A stretch of 64,000 bases of DNA, from contig NW_006920875.1 of NCBI RefSeq assembly GCF_000417875.1, forward strand, positions 164,538-228,537, in the 5' to 3' direction. Each line of letters opens with the position of its first letter. The stretch's first letter is position 1. The translations under genes were made by a program, and so were the position numbers. Origin of the DNA: Pseudozyma flocculosa PF-1. Its lineage: Eukaryota > Basidiomycota > Ustilaginomycetes > Ustilaginales > Ustilaginaceae. Positions 1-12,000 of the stretch are shown one piece after another. The notes under the pieces were generated by a model. It searched no databases and had not been told where the DNA came from. It saw only the letters and a list, made by a program, of their open reading frames with translations.

Positions 1-1993
1 TCAAATTCAGGCGCAGGCCCGACCGGCTGGCAGGCAAGCCCGCAGGCAAGCAAGCAGGCTAGGGCAGCTGATGCGGTGCAGCGGGTCTCGCCGCCGGCGC
101 CCATGAATTAATCCAGCCGCTCTCACCGATGGGGCGGCGACATCGGCCTGACTAGCTGCCGCTCTTTTTCTTCTCTGACAGCCGGCTGCTGGCTGTCGAC
201 GAGACCACGTTGGGCCCACCCCCTCCTCCCTCATCGTGGACCCAGCTGATTTCGCGGGGTTAGAGACTCAATTTGAGATATCGAGAGGGAGGAGGATCGT
301 CGTACGTAGGATGCCTGGCTTTCGATTGCCAGCAGGCTACCGTATGTACTGTAGGGCCCCCTCCCGAACTGCGCGCCCGAGGCTGGCCCAACTGCAGCCT
401 GGGCGGAGATCCACATCATCGTCATTGCCGCATCATCGTCTGGATTCAGGGCAGTCGGCACAAACACCGGCACGGCAGCACGACAGCCCGCCCTTCTCCA
501 TCTCCTCCTGCCGTGGTGCCGCGGCACTCCACCGGCCGCACGCTTGTACCTATGTCGGTATGGTAGACGAGCGGGAGCCGCTTGATCTCCGCCTTCGGAA
601 TCGGCTGAGTTACGGTACGGTACCAGCCGAGCGATACACCTTATTGCTTGCTTCACCGCCACGACGACGACGGCGACCAACGGGCAGGCGGGCGGGTCGA
701 GTCTAAAACCTTGACTGGCTCGTGGGTCCTCCGTCGAGGTCACCGCGTCGATGAGCGGTGGGTCCCAGGCCTACGCACGGCTGAACTGCCAGAGTAGTCC
801 GTCGATGTCGCCGTCGCGTTGACCCCGATGTCGATTCCTCGCTATCGAACCAAGATCACCGAGATCAGGCCCCAGGCCAGGCCATCCATTCGCACGCGTG
901 CGATGCACCCGATCGACGGTGCGTATGTGTGCCCGCCTCTTTCATCCTCTTGTCGGTGCGTCGTCGCTGATCCGTCCGGGCAAGGCCAGGCCAGGACAAA
1001 GACCTAACCACGCCCGCTCCAACCCAGCAGCGACACAGAAAGAAAGCAAGAAAGAGGAGCTGAAGCGGGAGACTGAGCGCTCGCAGCAGGCAGCAGGCAG
1101 CAGGCAGCAGGCAGCAGGCAGGCAGGGTTCGCACGCATACATGTACGCATACGCATCACCGCAAACGGCCCCGCCGGGGATTTGATACGGGCCGCACCGC
1201 AGCGCAACGCTTCGTCTGGTCAACGCTGCGCTCCGTTGCCATGTGAGCAACCGAAGCGAAGAGCGTAGCGCAGCCAGCGATCCCCCCGCCGCCGCCGGCT
1301 GCCCGCTCTCACGCACGGCCGTTGCCTTTTTCCTGCCCTACTGTAGCCTGCCGGTTGCTGGGCACCTGTAGACAACGATCGAGGTGGGTGGCCCTCCTGC
1401 GCGAATTTCAAACCAAACCTCCGCCCGCTCTCTCGCGAGGGCAGGCCTGGGGTCCGGTCTCTCGTGGCCTGTCCTGGCCCGCCGTATCCGTTCGTTCGGT
1501 CCGCCGCATTCACCGTTCACCGTTTGAGCGGAGATGGAATTCAGGCCAGGCCAGGCCAGGCCAGGCCAGCCAGCCAGCCAGCTTGCAAACACCAAACTGC
1601 TGGCTGTAGGCTTGATCTGGCCCGTTTTGTTGTCGTCGTGGCGGCCGCGTCAAGCCAGCTCAAACTACGGCTAAGTTATGGCCCGGTCGCCACGTTGTCG
1701 GTTCGCTGTGTTAGTGGGCCGCAGGTAGGCGGGCGGGCAGGCAGGTGTAATTACGCCTAGAAAGAGAAAGTCAGAGAGAGAGAGGGAGAGAGGGAAAGCG
1801 GCGCACCTAGGAGCAAGCTGTTGAAGTAGAATTACAAGGCCCGATGTGGACCTGTCGGTTCCGAAACAGGTCGGACACGGCTCCGTGTGGCGGTCGGTCG
1901 GTCGGCCGGGCCGCTCCTCTATCGTGCTGAGCCATCCTTGGCGACTCGGTGGCGGCAAGAGCGCGATTTTCGTCCACCACACCATCTCGCGGC
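1..1993. other. Intergenic region downstream of RPB3, no gene recognised
   Basis: I recognise no gene here. Open frames on both strands are Arg/Ala/Pro-rich, overlap each other and show no family resemblance. The sequence is rich in short direct repeats: a CAGGCAG-type run near 1085-1123 and a run of CCAGG units followed by CCAG units at about 1535-1582. A palindrome containing ACGCGT lies at 891-902. A gene belonging to the sequence left of the window could extend in, but nothing shows it. Confidence 0.5.
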
Positions 1994-3531
1994 TCAGTTC
2001 CACCCGTCCATGTCGCCGCCGCCACCGGCGTGGCCGTTCATGTGGCCGTTCATCATGCCGTCCATGCCCACGCCGACGCCCATGCCCATGCCCATCCCCA
2101 TGCTGCCCATGCCTCCCATGTCCGGCGCGCCGTTGCCCACGGCCGGCTCCTCCATCAGGCCGAGCTCCTGGACAATCTGGGCGGTGCGGTACTCGAGCAG
2201 GTTGAGGCCCGTCTCGACAATCTCGGCGGGGTGCATCGACCCGCTCGACTCGACGTCAAAGTAAAACTTGCTCGCCTTTTTGTGGTAGTCGAACGGCGCG
2301 CCGTCCTGCGGCGGCTCCTCCTCGCGCGCGTTGGGCCCCTCTGGCCACTCGGACTTGGCATCGATCTCGTACCAGTAGGTCGTGTGCCGCAGCGAGTTGT
2401 GCGGGTCGTACTCGAACCCCACTGCAGAGCACGGCGACCACTTGGCGTGCTCCTTGGCAAAGCCCTGGCGCAGCGTGCGGGGTGCAGGGGCAGGTGCGCG
2501 AGCGGCACGTTGTCAGCGTCCGTTCGGTGTCGGATAAAGTAGAGCAGTCGGCACTCACCTTTCTCGCGATACACCGCACGTCGAGCTCCTGCCCCCGGGT
2601 CATCTTGACAATGATGATTGGCGGGATGCTGCCGTCTGTTTGGCGTCGTGAGGTGGGGGAGAGGCGAGCAAGGATGGACGATCAGCATCGTGCGCGCGCG
2701 GGCTGCATTTGCAACGGGCCGACGAGAATGCCAGCGCAACTCACCGTGCCCCACGGGCTTGCCAAAGTCGGGGTGCTTTGGTGCCGGCGGTTCTTGCATC
2801 GCATCGTCGTCGAACGTGACGGCGTCCTGGATGGTGTCGCTCCGGACCAGGTCGTTTGTCGTGACCTCGAGGTTTCCTCTTGTCGTGCATGAGATCTTGA
2901 TCCGAAGCTCTATCGAGCAGCGGTCGCATCCGTCCTCGCACGCGCAGTCCTGCAGCAATTGCAACGGAGGGCCGAACGGGACGGTGGAACGTCAGTCCTG
3001 AGCAGCGCGCAGAGGCGCGGCAAGAGGGGCGCGGTACTCACACCGTGGTCCACCAGCGCCTTGGCCGCATCCATGCTCAGCAATGGGATCATTCCGAGCC
3101 GATGCGCGAGGAACTCGTCGGGGAGGACGGTGGTGTTGTTGCGGATCTCGACCATGTCGATGGCTGCAGGGCGTGCGCAGGGTCGGGTTGGTCAGCACAG
3201 ATGGCAAGCTGGCCCCGTCGGAGCCCACAAGGTAGCACGACTCACCGACTGTCGGGATATCTGCGATCATGATTCTGCGCAGCGAGTTGGCAAAGCTGTG
3301 AAGAGCATGGCGAGGAAGGGTGCAACGCCGGCGTCAGTGCCAGATCGGCGCCGTCTCCGCACTTCGCCCTGCTTGGTGCTCTGGGCTCGATCGACGTCGG
3401 ACGCACCTCAGGTCGACGTTCTCAAGGATAAAGTCGGCATGGTCCCTGTTGATCTCTCGGATGGTGATCTTGGGTCTCTGCTGCGCCTGTGCGAGCGGGT
3501 CGTACCGCGACGTGCCATTGGTGCCGTTCAT
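1994..3531 (-). CDS. RPB3: RNA polymerase II subunit RPB3
   Basis: Third-largest subunit of RNA polymerase II, which pairs with RPB11 as the eukaryotic counterpart of the bacterial alpha dimer during enzyme assembly in the nucleus. Six exons, complement(join(1994..2464, 2559..2635, 2745..2949, 3042..3163, 3246..3295, 3407..3531)), give 349 residues; all junctions are GT-AG and phases agree. Family landmarks in order are [25 protein letters not shown], the alpha-type dimerisation stretch [13 protein letters not shown], the zinc-binding cluster [10 protein letters not shown], and the C-terminal half with [17 protein letters not shown]. The C-terminal tail is rich in Gly and Met. Length is close to yeast RPB3 (about 318) with a slightly longer tail. 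The ATG at 3531 is the first in frame and precedes the conserved N-terminus by about 20 residues. It is divergent from EMC8/9. Confidence 0.96.
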
Positions 3532-4177
3532 GTTGGCCGAGGATGCGGTTGATACGACGGCCTGCTAGCACTGCTCCGCTATCGAGCTGCCAGGAGTGTG
3601 CTCCGTCGCTTTCCTGCTTTGTTACGGCTACCGCGAGGCTGCTTGCAACTGTGACCCGATCCTGACGCGCGCTATGTCCGGTCGTCCAAGGCGAACGTTG
3701 GATGCTGCTTTCCTTGCAGTACGCGGACGTCGGCGGTATCGAGCTGAGCGCGGGGAGTGCGGGTTGACGTGTACAGCGCTTGATATCGAGTATCCCAGAG
3801 AGACAGCGAGGCGGACCAAAAGAGGAGGAGCAGGCAAGAGGTCGAAGGATGGAGATGAGGTGGAGAGTTGAGGAGAGGCTGCAATCTGGAGCGCGAAGGG
3901 TGCGGGCCCAGGCCAGGCCAGGCCGAGCAGCCACCCCACGAGAGCGTGACCCTTTGCCCTCTTCCGATTTCCGTCTCTCTCCTCGGATCCGCAGCCGAGG
4001 CCCCTCCCCGCCCCCCACGGCTTTCCTTCCACCAGGGACGCACGGACGCCCACCTGCCTGGCTGCCACGGCCCTGCTGGCCTGACCCACCTCCCTCGTCC
4101 GTCCTTTCACCACCACCATCACCACCATCCCCATCGCCTCGCCGCATACTCGAAATAGAGGAAACGAACGCGCCGCC
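3532..4177. promoter_or_regulatory. Shared upstream region of RPB3 and EMC8/9
   Basis: A 646-bp region between two divergent start codons, so it must hold both promoters. It contains a short run of CCAGG pentamers at about 3907-3924 and CT/AC-rich stretches just before the EMC8/9 start. I see no clear TATA box. Confidence 0.5.
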
Positions 4178-5172
4178 ATGTCGACGAGCACGACGATCAA
4201 CTCGTCGTCGTACGACACCATCCTGCTGCACCTCTCCAAGCACCCGACCGCGACCGTCTTTGGCTTCCTCCTCGGTCGGCCGAGCGCCAGCGGCAACGGT
4301 GTCGATGTCGAAAAGGCCGTGCCGCTCTCGCACCACTGGACCTCACTCGCCCCCATGGCCGAAGTCGGCCTCGCACTCGTAAGCATCCCCCGCTCCCGCT
4401 CTCGTACTTTGCAATCCAAGCGATGGTGCTGACGATGCCCTTTATGTCGGACTCTGCCCTCCCTTGCGAACGAGACAGACGACGACCTTCGCCGAGTCGC
4501 AGGGTTTCGAGATCGTCGGGATCTACGAGGCGCCTCGGGATGTAGCGGAACGCACCCCTTCCGGGCACGCGCTGCGTCTGGCCGAAAAGGTCGCGTCGAT
4601 GACCAAGGGTGGTGAAGCCACGCTGCTGCTCGTAAGTCGTCCTAGCCCACGTCCAACCCTCCGGCCCCCCCCCCCCCCCCCCCCCCATACCTCGCCGTTC
4701 TGAATCGCCGTCGATCCCCTCCGTCCCCCGCCGCGTACAGGTCAACAACTCGACCCTCCTCGTACCCACCAACCACTCCCTGCTCCACTTCACCGTCTCG
4801 GCGCCACCAGCAACGGGGAGATCCGCTTCGGCGGCAGCGGCGACGACGCTGCCGGCCGCGACACCCAAGTACAGGAACCACGCTTCCACCTCGATCTCGT
4901 TTTCGCGCGGCGAGTCCATCGCCCAGATCGTCAATGGCGCAAGGGAAAAGGTCGCAAAGCGGGCGTGGACCCACCTGGTCGACTTTGACGGTGAGTCCCA
5001 ACAGCTCCGGCCGCGCCGGCATGCAAGCAGGCAGACCGAGGTCACACCATCTGACCGCGTCCTGTCGTTTCTGCTCCGCTTTGCATGCGCGCATCGTCAC
5101 CTCGTGGACATAGACCACCTCGAGAACCCCACCCTGTCCTGGTTGACGCAACCCGCCACCGTCGTCGCCTAG
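4178..5172 (+). CDS. EMC8: ER membrane protein complex subunit 8/9
   Basis: Cytosolic-side subunit of the ER membrane protein complex, which inserts tail-anchored and multi-pass membrane proteins. Fungi usually carry one gene for the EMC8/EMC9 pair. Four exons, join(4178..4378, 4479..4631, 4741..4990, 5114..5172), encode 220 residues; all junctions are GT-AG and in phase. Conserved features are an MPN-like N-terminal region (YDTILLHLSKHPTATVFGFL), the PLSHHWTSLAPMAEVGLAL segment, the strand IVGIYEAPRD, and the C-terminal HLVDFDDHLENPTLSWL, which corresponds to the family ending HLVDFDxHLDDI. A Ser/Ala/Thr-rich insert sits in exon 3. The start is in a good context (GCCGCCATGTC). Intron 2 carries a 22-nt poly-C run. 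Confidence 0.9.
4665..4686 (+). repeat. Poly-C homopolymer (22 nt) in EMC8/9 intron 2
   Basis: Twenty-two consecutive C residues lie inside the 109-bp second intron, about 55 bp upstream of the acceptor. The exact length may be a sequencing estimate, because long homopolymers are error-prone. Confidence 0.9.
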
Positions 5173-5634
5173 TCCGTCTCCCTCTCTCGCCTGGCCCCCG
5201 CCCCTTATTCTCTCGACAATCGAAAGAGCCCTTTACGGCCGCGCCGTGCCGCACACCGAGGCAGATGGAGCAAGAGTGGGGATTGTGCGTGTTCGTCGAT
5301 CGATCTGATCCTCTCGAGGAATAGCGTTTTACAAGAGATGAAGGGTCGGTGCGAGGCAGGACCGGGGGAGGGGAGGGGAGGGGAAGCGGCCCTTCCACCG
5401 AGCGTCGCGGCCGCGGCCTGATCTCGCCCGCGTCCGTGGTCCGAGCGGCGGCCGGCAGGGATAAGAGGGGAATGTACATGGAAGGCCTCGGGACGAGCAC
5501 GTCGCGAGGGCAAGGCGAGGACGGGCGGGAGCATGGACTGACGTGCGATCGATTCCCGCATGGTCTTCTTAAGGTCGACTTTCGGTTTTTGGACGGCGCC
5601 CGAGGGGAGAGGGAGGGAGAGATAGGCGGCCGCC
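5173..5634. other. Convergent intergenic region EMC8/9 - TOM70
   Basis: 462 bp between two converging stop codons; it should hold both 3' UTRs and terminators. A G-rich run lies near 5370-5390 (GGGGAGGGGAGGGG). No gene is visible. Confidence 0.6.
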
Positions 5635-7818
5635 TCACATCATGGCGCCCGCCATCTGGCCCAGAGCCGCACCCTGTTCCGGGAAGTCCTGGATGAACTT
5701 GAGCTGCGCCCGTGATGCCTGTACGTGGGGCAAAGGCGATGGGATGAGACGAGACGAGACGAGGCGTGGGAACAGACGGGGCAGAGGGGGGGCATGCAGA
5801 GGGGAGGGAGGGGTGTCAGATTCAGGCTCCGGTCTGGGGCAGACCGGTCTCAACGCGCACAACGATGCTGAGATACTGACGTTCTCGTAGGTGATGGCGT
5901 TGATGAGCTCGGGCTCGGTTCGGGCAATCTTTGCACTCCTCTCAAAGTACTTGATGGCGTCCTGGATCTTGCCCTGCTGCAGGCTGAGCTGCGCGAGGGT
6001 GGCGACGGCCACGTCGCAGTCCTCGTCCTTGTCGAGCGCGCGGCGGCACAGGTCCTCGGCGGCCGCCATGTCCTGCTTCCACTGGAAGAGGGCGAGCGCC
6101 TTGTTGATCATGGGCAGCACGTTGGTGCTCCCCTCCTTGGCCGCCTCGATCTCAATGGCGCGGTCAAACTTGTCCATGGCCTCCTCAAACTTCTGCTGGT
6201 CGAGGAGCAGCTCGCCGTAGTAGTTGTACGCCTCCGACGAGCCCTCGAACGTGCGCAGCAGCTTGCGGAACGACGCCGTCGAGTGGCCAATGTTGCCGTT
6301 CTTGTACTGCGCCACGGCGTACTGCACCTGCGAAAAGATAAAGGTGTCGTCGAGCGACGTCGACTTCTCGTAGTCCTTGATGGCCGCGTCAAACTCGCCC
6401 AGGATAAAGTTGACCTGGCCGCGGTGGTAGTAGATGTCCGGGTCGTCCGAGTTGGCCTGGATGGCGCGGTCAAAGTCCTCGAACGCCGCCTCCTTGTCCG
6501 ACAGCTCCATGTGCACGCTGGCCTTCTTGACCCACGACTGGACATAGTCGGGCCGCAGGCTGGTGGAGCGCTCCAGGTCCGACAGCGCCTCCTTGGCGTT
6601 GCCAATGACGAATCGGAAGGTGCCGCGCATGTTGTACGCGTTGGCCTCGAGATCCTCGTTGCTGAGGCCCTGCTCGATGGCCTCGTTGAAGAGGCTCAGC
6701 GCGTGCGGGTAGTTTTTGGCGTCGAGCGCCTCGTAGGCCTTGACGAGCGTCTGGTCGCCCTGCGACGGGTTCTCGGGCAGCGTCGGCACGTCCTTGCGCC
6801 GGAACGCCTCGAGGTAGGCCGTGACGAACGTGGGCGAGGGCAGCTTGGGCTCGCGGGTGCGCAGAATGTCATGGGCCTTGCCCGTGGCGAGTTTCCGCAG
6901 CACGCGCTCGACGCTCTCGGTGGCCGAGGCGTCCTTGAACTGGCCGAGGATGGCGACGGCGGTGAAGTCGGCGAGCGACTGGAACAGCAGCTCGGCCTTT
7001 TCCTCGCCCAGCCCCTCGGCCGAGGCGGCGTCGGCGGCGGGGCTGCCAAGCTGCTCGCGCGCCACCGCCCTGCGGTTGAGCGCCTTGACGTAGGTCTTGT
7101 CCATACGCAGCGCCTCGTCGCAGTCGGGCACCACAAGCTCGGGCTTGGAAAGGTTCGAGTAGCACGCGGCGCGGTTCGAGTAAAAGACGGCCATGGGGTG
7201 GGCAGCGATGGCCTTGGTGTAATGCTCGATGGCCTTTTCGAACTGCCGGTTCGAGTAGGCCTTGTTGCCGAGCGACTTGAGGTGCTGGGCGAGCGACTTT
7301 CTTCGCTCCTCGGGCAGCCGGAGAATCTCGGACTCGGAGAGGCCGGCGAGCTGCTCGTCGGTCGCCTCGTCGAGCAGCGGACCGCTGGGGTCCGAGGGCA
7401 GGCCTTCAGATCTTGTCCCGGCGTTGCCACTCGCCGAAGCATCGCCGGCCGCACCGGCGCCACCAGCGGCGCCACCCTTCTTCTTGGAGCTCTTCTTCTT
7501 CTTCTTCTTGGCGGCACCGGCGGCGCCCGACGAGGTCGAGGCCGAGGCCTTTTCGTCGTCGTCTTCGTCGTCGTCGTGGGCGCCGGGGATGCTCTTCTTC
7601 TTGCTGCTGGCAGTGGAGCTGCGAGAGTAGAGGAAGTAGCCTCCGGCGACGAGGGTGCCCGTTGCCAGGGCGATGACGAGGTTGCGGTTTTCCTGCACCC
7701 ACCGCTGCAGCTTGTTAGCTGTGTTCTCGGCCGTCGTCTGTGCGCGCGAGGCGGCCTGGGCGGCCTGCTGCGAGGCCTGGTGTGCGGCCTGCGAGGCCTG
7801 CTGTGGCACCGGAGCCAT
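5635..7818 (-). CDS. TOM70: Mitochondrial import receptor TOM70
   Basis: Outer-membrane import receptor that binds carrier-type precursors and Hsp70/Hsp90 chaperones through TPR repeats. Two exons, complement(join(5635..5718, 5881..7818)), give 673 residues. Visible in order: an Ala/Gln-rich N-terminus; one transmembrane segment at about residues 49-66 (LVIALATGTLVAGGYFLY); a Lys- and Asp/Glu-rich linker; a first TPR cluster beginning around KSLGNKAYSNRQFEKAIEHY; then further TPRs through the C-terminal half. Length matches yeast Tom70 (617) plus the linker. The 162-bp intron is in phase 0 and contains no stop, so unspliced mRNA would encode a 727-residue variant; I chose the spliced form because the inserted 54 residues are Pro/Arg/Leu-rich and unlike the family. 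The intron donor is GTCAGT. Confidence 0.93.
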   Translation of the reverse strand: MAPVPQQASQAAHQASQQAAQAASRAQTTAENTANKLQRWVQENRNLVIALATGTLVAGGYFLYSRSSTASSKKKSIPGAHDDDEDDDEKASASTSSGAAGAAKKKKKKSSKKKGGAAGGAGAAGDASASGNAGTRSEGLPSDPSGPLLDEATDEQLAGLSESEILRLPEERRKSLAQHLKSLGNKAYSNRQFEKAIEHYTKAIAAHPMAVFYSNRAACYSNLSKPELVVPDCDEALRMDKTYVKALNRRAVAREQLGSPAADAASAEGLGEEKAELLFQSLADFTAVAILGQFKDASATESVERVLRKLATGKAHDILRTREPKLPSPTFVTAYLEAFRRKDVPTLPENPSQGDQTLVKAYEALDAKNYPHALSLFNEAIEQGLSNEDLEANAYNMRGTFRFVIGNAKEALSDLERSTSLRPDYVQSWVKKASVHMELSDKEAAFEDFDRAIQANSDDPDIYYHRGQVNFILGEFDAAIKDYEKSTSLDDTFIFSQVQYAVAQYKNGNIGHSTASFRKLLRTFEGSSEAYNYYGELLLDQQKFEEAMDKFDRAIEIEAAKEGSTNVLPMINKALALFQWKQDMAAAEDLCRRALDKDEDCDVAVATLAQLSLQQGKIQDAIKYFERSAKIARTEPELINAITYENVSISASLCALRPVCPRPEPESDTPPSPLHAPPLPRLFPRLVSSRLIPSPLPHVQASRAQLKFIQDFPEQGAALGQMAGAMM

Positions 7819-8692
7819 GTCGGAGGTCGACGTCAGATGTCGGCGACAAGCGGCTTCGATCGAGAGAGCGGAACGAAACGATGCTCGCGGCTCGTTCAGG
7901 CGAGAGGCGAGCTAGATGGGGGCGACAGAAGTCGACGTTGTATGGTAGTGGCGGCGGTGGCGGCGGTTCTCTTTTGAGAGCCTCCCCGGATCGACCTGTG
8001 GATTGGGTCGACGTGGAAATTTGGCGGTGATACAAGCAGGGCTATGCCAGATATGGGCGGTGCGGTGCGGTGCAAGTGCGCTTTCCGCAGACAGGTGAGG
8101 CGGATGGCGAGGGTTGGTGGTGGTTAGGTGGTGACGACGACGACGACGCCGGGACGCGGCCTGGACAGGTGGCCAATTCTCTGGCTGCCAGGCCAGGCCG
8201 CCGCACGGAGGCCCGGCCTTTCTTCCTGGATCTCTCCAGCGTTCGACCTGGCTGACGCCCGCTGCCACCCGCGGCCAAAGCAGCGAGCGAGGGCCAGAGA
8301 GGTCTGCGCGCCCTGGCCTGGCCAGGTCAAAGGGGTTCGCTCGGCTTCCGCCCTTCTTCTGGCCCTGGAAGCGCCGGCCCTATTTCGCCCGCCTTTCCAG
8401 CCTGCTTTTTTCGCCCCCGCCTCGTCATGCGCGAGGTTGTCATCACGATCGCTCCGTGGCGCGGGTTCCATCGGCAGCAGGCAACGCATCGGGCAGTGAC
8501 GCCAATCGGGATCCCACGCTGATCGGCTTGGCCTGGCCTGCCTCTCAACAATCACGACCGCAACACACTCGGCGACAGCGTCGTATCGCTCGTGTGGCAT
8601 GACAGACTCGCCCTATCAACTACGACGATGGCAGTGCAGGGCGGGTAGAGTATAGCGCGGCGAAGCACGGGCAGGAGGGCGAGGTCGCCTCG
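7819..8692. promoter_or_regulatory. TOM70 upstream region and UPF2 3' flank
   Basis: 874 bp holding the TOM70 promoter and the UPF2 3' end. It contains CCAGG/CCTGG units near 8186-8200 and 8318-8330 and a short GAC-triplet run near 8131-8147. No gene is recognised. Confidence 0.5.
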
Positions 8693-9054
8693 TCAGCCTC
8701 GCTGCTCATCGGCAAACTTGACCTTGAAGCCGCGCCGCGACAGCGTCTGCTCGAGGGCTGCGACGCAAGGGGGCGGGGAGCAGACGGGTAGCGGCACACG
8801 GACAGGGTCAGCACGTCAGAACCTCTCGCCAGCCTCCAACGACTGACAAGTCGATACCCACACCTGCGATCCGCCTCCTCCTCTCGCCCCTCGTAGGCGA
8901 GGACGAGCTCCTTGAGCTGCCTCCTCTCGGCCTCGTTCTTGAGCTGCTTGGTCCGCGTGTTGATGGCAATCGCCGATGTGGCGGGCACCTTGACCTCGTG
9001 CGTCGTCTGCTTGTTGCCCTTCTTGCTCAGCAGCGAGAAGCGCATGTGCTGCCC

Positions 9055-9091
<37 letters not shown>

Positions 9092-12000
9092 CTGGTGCCC
9101 GTGCCCAGCTCGCGGTCGGAGCGGTCCGACTTGGACGCGTACGCGCTCGACTGCGACGCCCGCCGGCTCCGGATCATCGGGATGCCCACGTCCGACAGGC
9201 CGCGGTTCTGCGTCTTGATCCCCACGCTCGAGCCGCTCTCGGACATCATCTTTGCCAGCTCGCGATCGAATTCGTCGTCCGCCTCGCGCTTGATCGTCGC
9301 CTCCTCCTCGCGCCGCCGCACCATGGCCTCATCCTCCTCGGCGTCCGTGTCGCGGCCCAGATGCGAGCCGCCCTCGGAAAAGTCGTTGATCGCGTCGTCG
9401 TCATCCTCGTCGTCGTCGTCAAAGTCGTCGTCGCCCAGCTGGCTGACGCCCGTGCTGTCGCCGCCGTTGCGCATCTTGGGCCCGCGCCGGCTCTCGTCGC
9501 CGCTGCGGCCGTCGTCATCGTCGTCGTCGTCATCACTGTCATCGTCTTCGTCCTCATCCTCGTCGAACTCGTCGTCGTAATCGCCATCGCCCGCACCCTC
9601 TGCGCCGCTGCCGGAGGCGGGATTACTGGCACGGTGGGCGGCGAGCATCAAATCGACCTCGAGCGCGGCCTCAGCAAAGTCGGTTTTGAGCTGGAACTTG
9701 GGCCGCAGGCTCTCGAGCGTGTCCGACAGCATAAAGTCGACCTCCATCGGCAGCGGCCGCTCCTTGGACAGCACGTAGAGGTTGAGAAAGACGAGGAACT
9801 CGTCGAGCTTCTTCTTGAGCGAGCCGCGGTCAAAGCACATGCCGCACGTGTCGAGCAGCGTGCAGATCAGGCGGATGCGGAAATAGTCGTCGGGCGCGTC
9901 GATCGGCGTCACCTGGCCGGGGAGCGGCCGGCCGCCCGGGTGGCCAAACGTCGTCAGGCTCCACAGCTGGTCAAAGACGATGCCGCTGTTGATCAGCCGG
10001 TAGTTGTACAGCTCGCCCAGGTAGCGCACGGTGGCCACTCGCCGCTGGTTGTGCTTGAAGATGTTCTGCTCGAGGCCCGTGCGGATGTTTTCGAGCACCT
10101 GGTCGATGACGTCGACGGTAAAGGCGAGGTGGTAGGCCTGCAGGTCGTAGACGAGGATCGCCAGCAGGTGGATGTTGCTGAACTTCATCTTCCACACGCG
10201 CGTGAAGAGCGCCTTGAGCGTGTCGACCGTCGTCGGGTCCTCCCAGTGCAGCTTGCGCAGCAGCTTGAGCACCTTGTCGAGCGTCTTCTTGGTCAGCACG
10301 TCGTAGACGAGGTGGCGGACGAAGAGCTCCATCGGGCTGCGCACCTTCTGCTCGATGGCCTTGCGCTCCGGCGGGTTGCACTGGTAGTAGGCGTTGTCGA
10401 GCATCAGCAGCTGCCGCGCGTCGAGGTTGACGAGGCCGCGCTTGCGGCGCAGCATCTCGAGCATGCTGCGCATCTTGGCGCTGCTCTCCTCGGTGCGCAG
10501 CAGATAGCGGCCGCACGTCTCGAGGAGCGTGGCCAGCACGTCGATGTTGGGCCCGGAAAAGTCTTCGAGGCACACCTTGAGGCAGTGGAAGATGGTGTGC
10601 GAGGGCGTCACCTTGAACTTGGTCAGCTCGGCGAGGAAGCGGGCGTTCTTGGCGCGCGACTCGGTCAGCTCGACGTTCTTCTTGCGCTGGAAGTAGCGAA
10701 ACTCGTCGTCGAGCGTGCCGACCAGCCCGGAGCCTACGTCGGGCATGTAACGGTTCAACGTGGCCGCCAGCCTGGCGTAGTAGGGTATCAGATCGAGCCG
10801 GCTGCGTGGGATCGACGAGAGGTGCTTTACCAGCTTCCGCCTCGCCGGCTTGCTCGCCAGAAAGGCAAAGTCGACGGCAGCGCTGTCGATCATGGCGCGG
10901 TTGGTGAGGTCCGGCAGCTTGGCCAGCAGAGAGTTGAGCTGGGCTGCCGGGCCGGCGTTCATCTGGTCCTCTGACGCCGCATCGGCGCCCGACGTTGTGC
11001 CCACGGCTCCTTCTGATGCATCCTCCCCGTCCGAAACCGGGCGCGGCGATCTGCTCGGGTCAGGCGATGCGGGATCCTGGCCGTCCCGCGCGGAAGCATC
11101 GCCGTCCGTGTCCTTGGACGCCGACGCCGTCGAAGAAGACGTTCCGGCCAGTACGCTCGGCGGGATGACGTCGCTGAGGTCGAGCAGGTCCTCGTAGAAA
11201 CGCCGCGTATCTTCATCTTCCCAAGGGCTCTGATTCGAGCCAAAGTCCTCGTCGCTGCGCTCGTTGAAGAGGGCCGACTTGGAGTCGAGGTTGACGCCGA
11301 GGCCGATGGCATTGGATTTGGCGGCGTCGACGAGCTTGGGCATAGGCACGCCGAGGAGGTCGGAGAGGAGCTTGCCCCACTCGTGATAGCGCTCAAAGCC
11401 CTTGGTCATCTTCTCGTAGGTCTGCTGGCGGTCCTCGAAGATCTCGCCGTAGCGGATGTATGCCTCGTGATTGCGGCGATCCTGCTCTTGCAGCCGCTCG
11501 TGCTCCTTGACAATCTTGCGCGACAGCGTGGCAAAGTAGGTCTCGAAGAGCTTGCGAAACTTGGCCTTCATCTCGGTCGTCACGAGTGGAGCTGCCTCTG
11601 GATCGGCGGCATCGAGCTCGGCCACAGCACCCGCAGCTCCCGCCGCGTCCTGGAGCGAGATGGCGCTCACACCCTTGGCGATACCCTCCGGGTCTGCAGA
11701 TGTGCCGGCATCGGCGGTGCTAGGAGGGTCGACGAGCGCCGGTGCGAGGGCGCGGAGCAGCGTGATGAGGATGGGGACATTGACGTGGTCCTTGTCGGTG
11801 GCGAGCAGCTCCTTTGTGACCTGATAGAGCCAGACGGCGCTGCTCTGGTCCTTGGAGTGGCCGACCACTTCGACGAGGGCAAGGTCTGCAGCGACGCGGA
11901 GGAGCTGCTTCTGGCGCGCCACCCTTGCGGCCTCGTCGCGCTCCCTCTGCTCCTGGGGTATTGATTGGAGTGCGAGCTTGTTGGGCGGGGCGAGCGTCGC

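Noticed and set aside
4197..5045. 282-codon minus-strand open frame
   Set aside because: It overlaps the four-exon EMC8/9 gene, which has family similarity and consistent splice sites.
6283..7977. 564-codon plus-strand open frame
   Set aside because: It is the antisense shadow of TOM70. The residue pattern (runs of Val/Leu/Gly/Arg) mirrors the third-position bias of the real gene.
8620..8861. Read-through C-terminus of UPF2 to a stop at 8620
   Set aside because: A donor and acceptor flank a 104-bp intron, and the spliced ending looks like protein whereas the read-through is Pro/Ser/Arg-rich.
8998..10974. 658-codon plus-strand open frame
   Set aside because: Antisense shadow of UPF2, created by GC-rich third positions; it has no recognisable domains.
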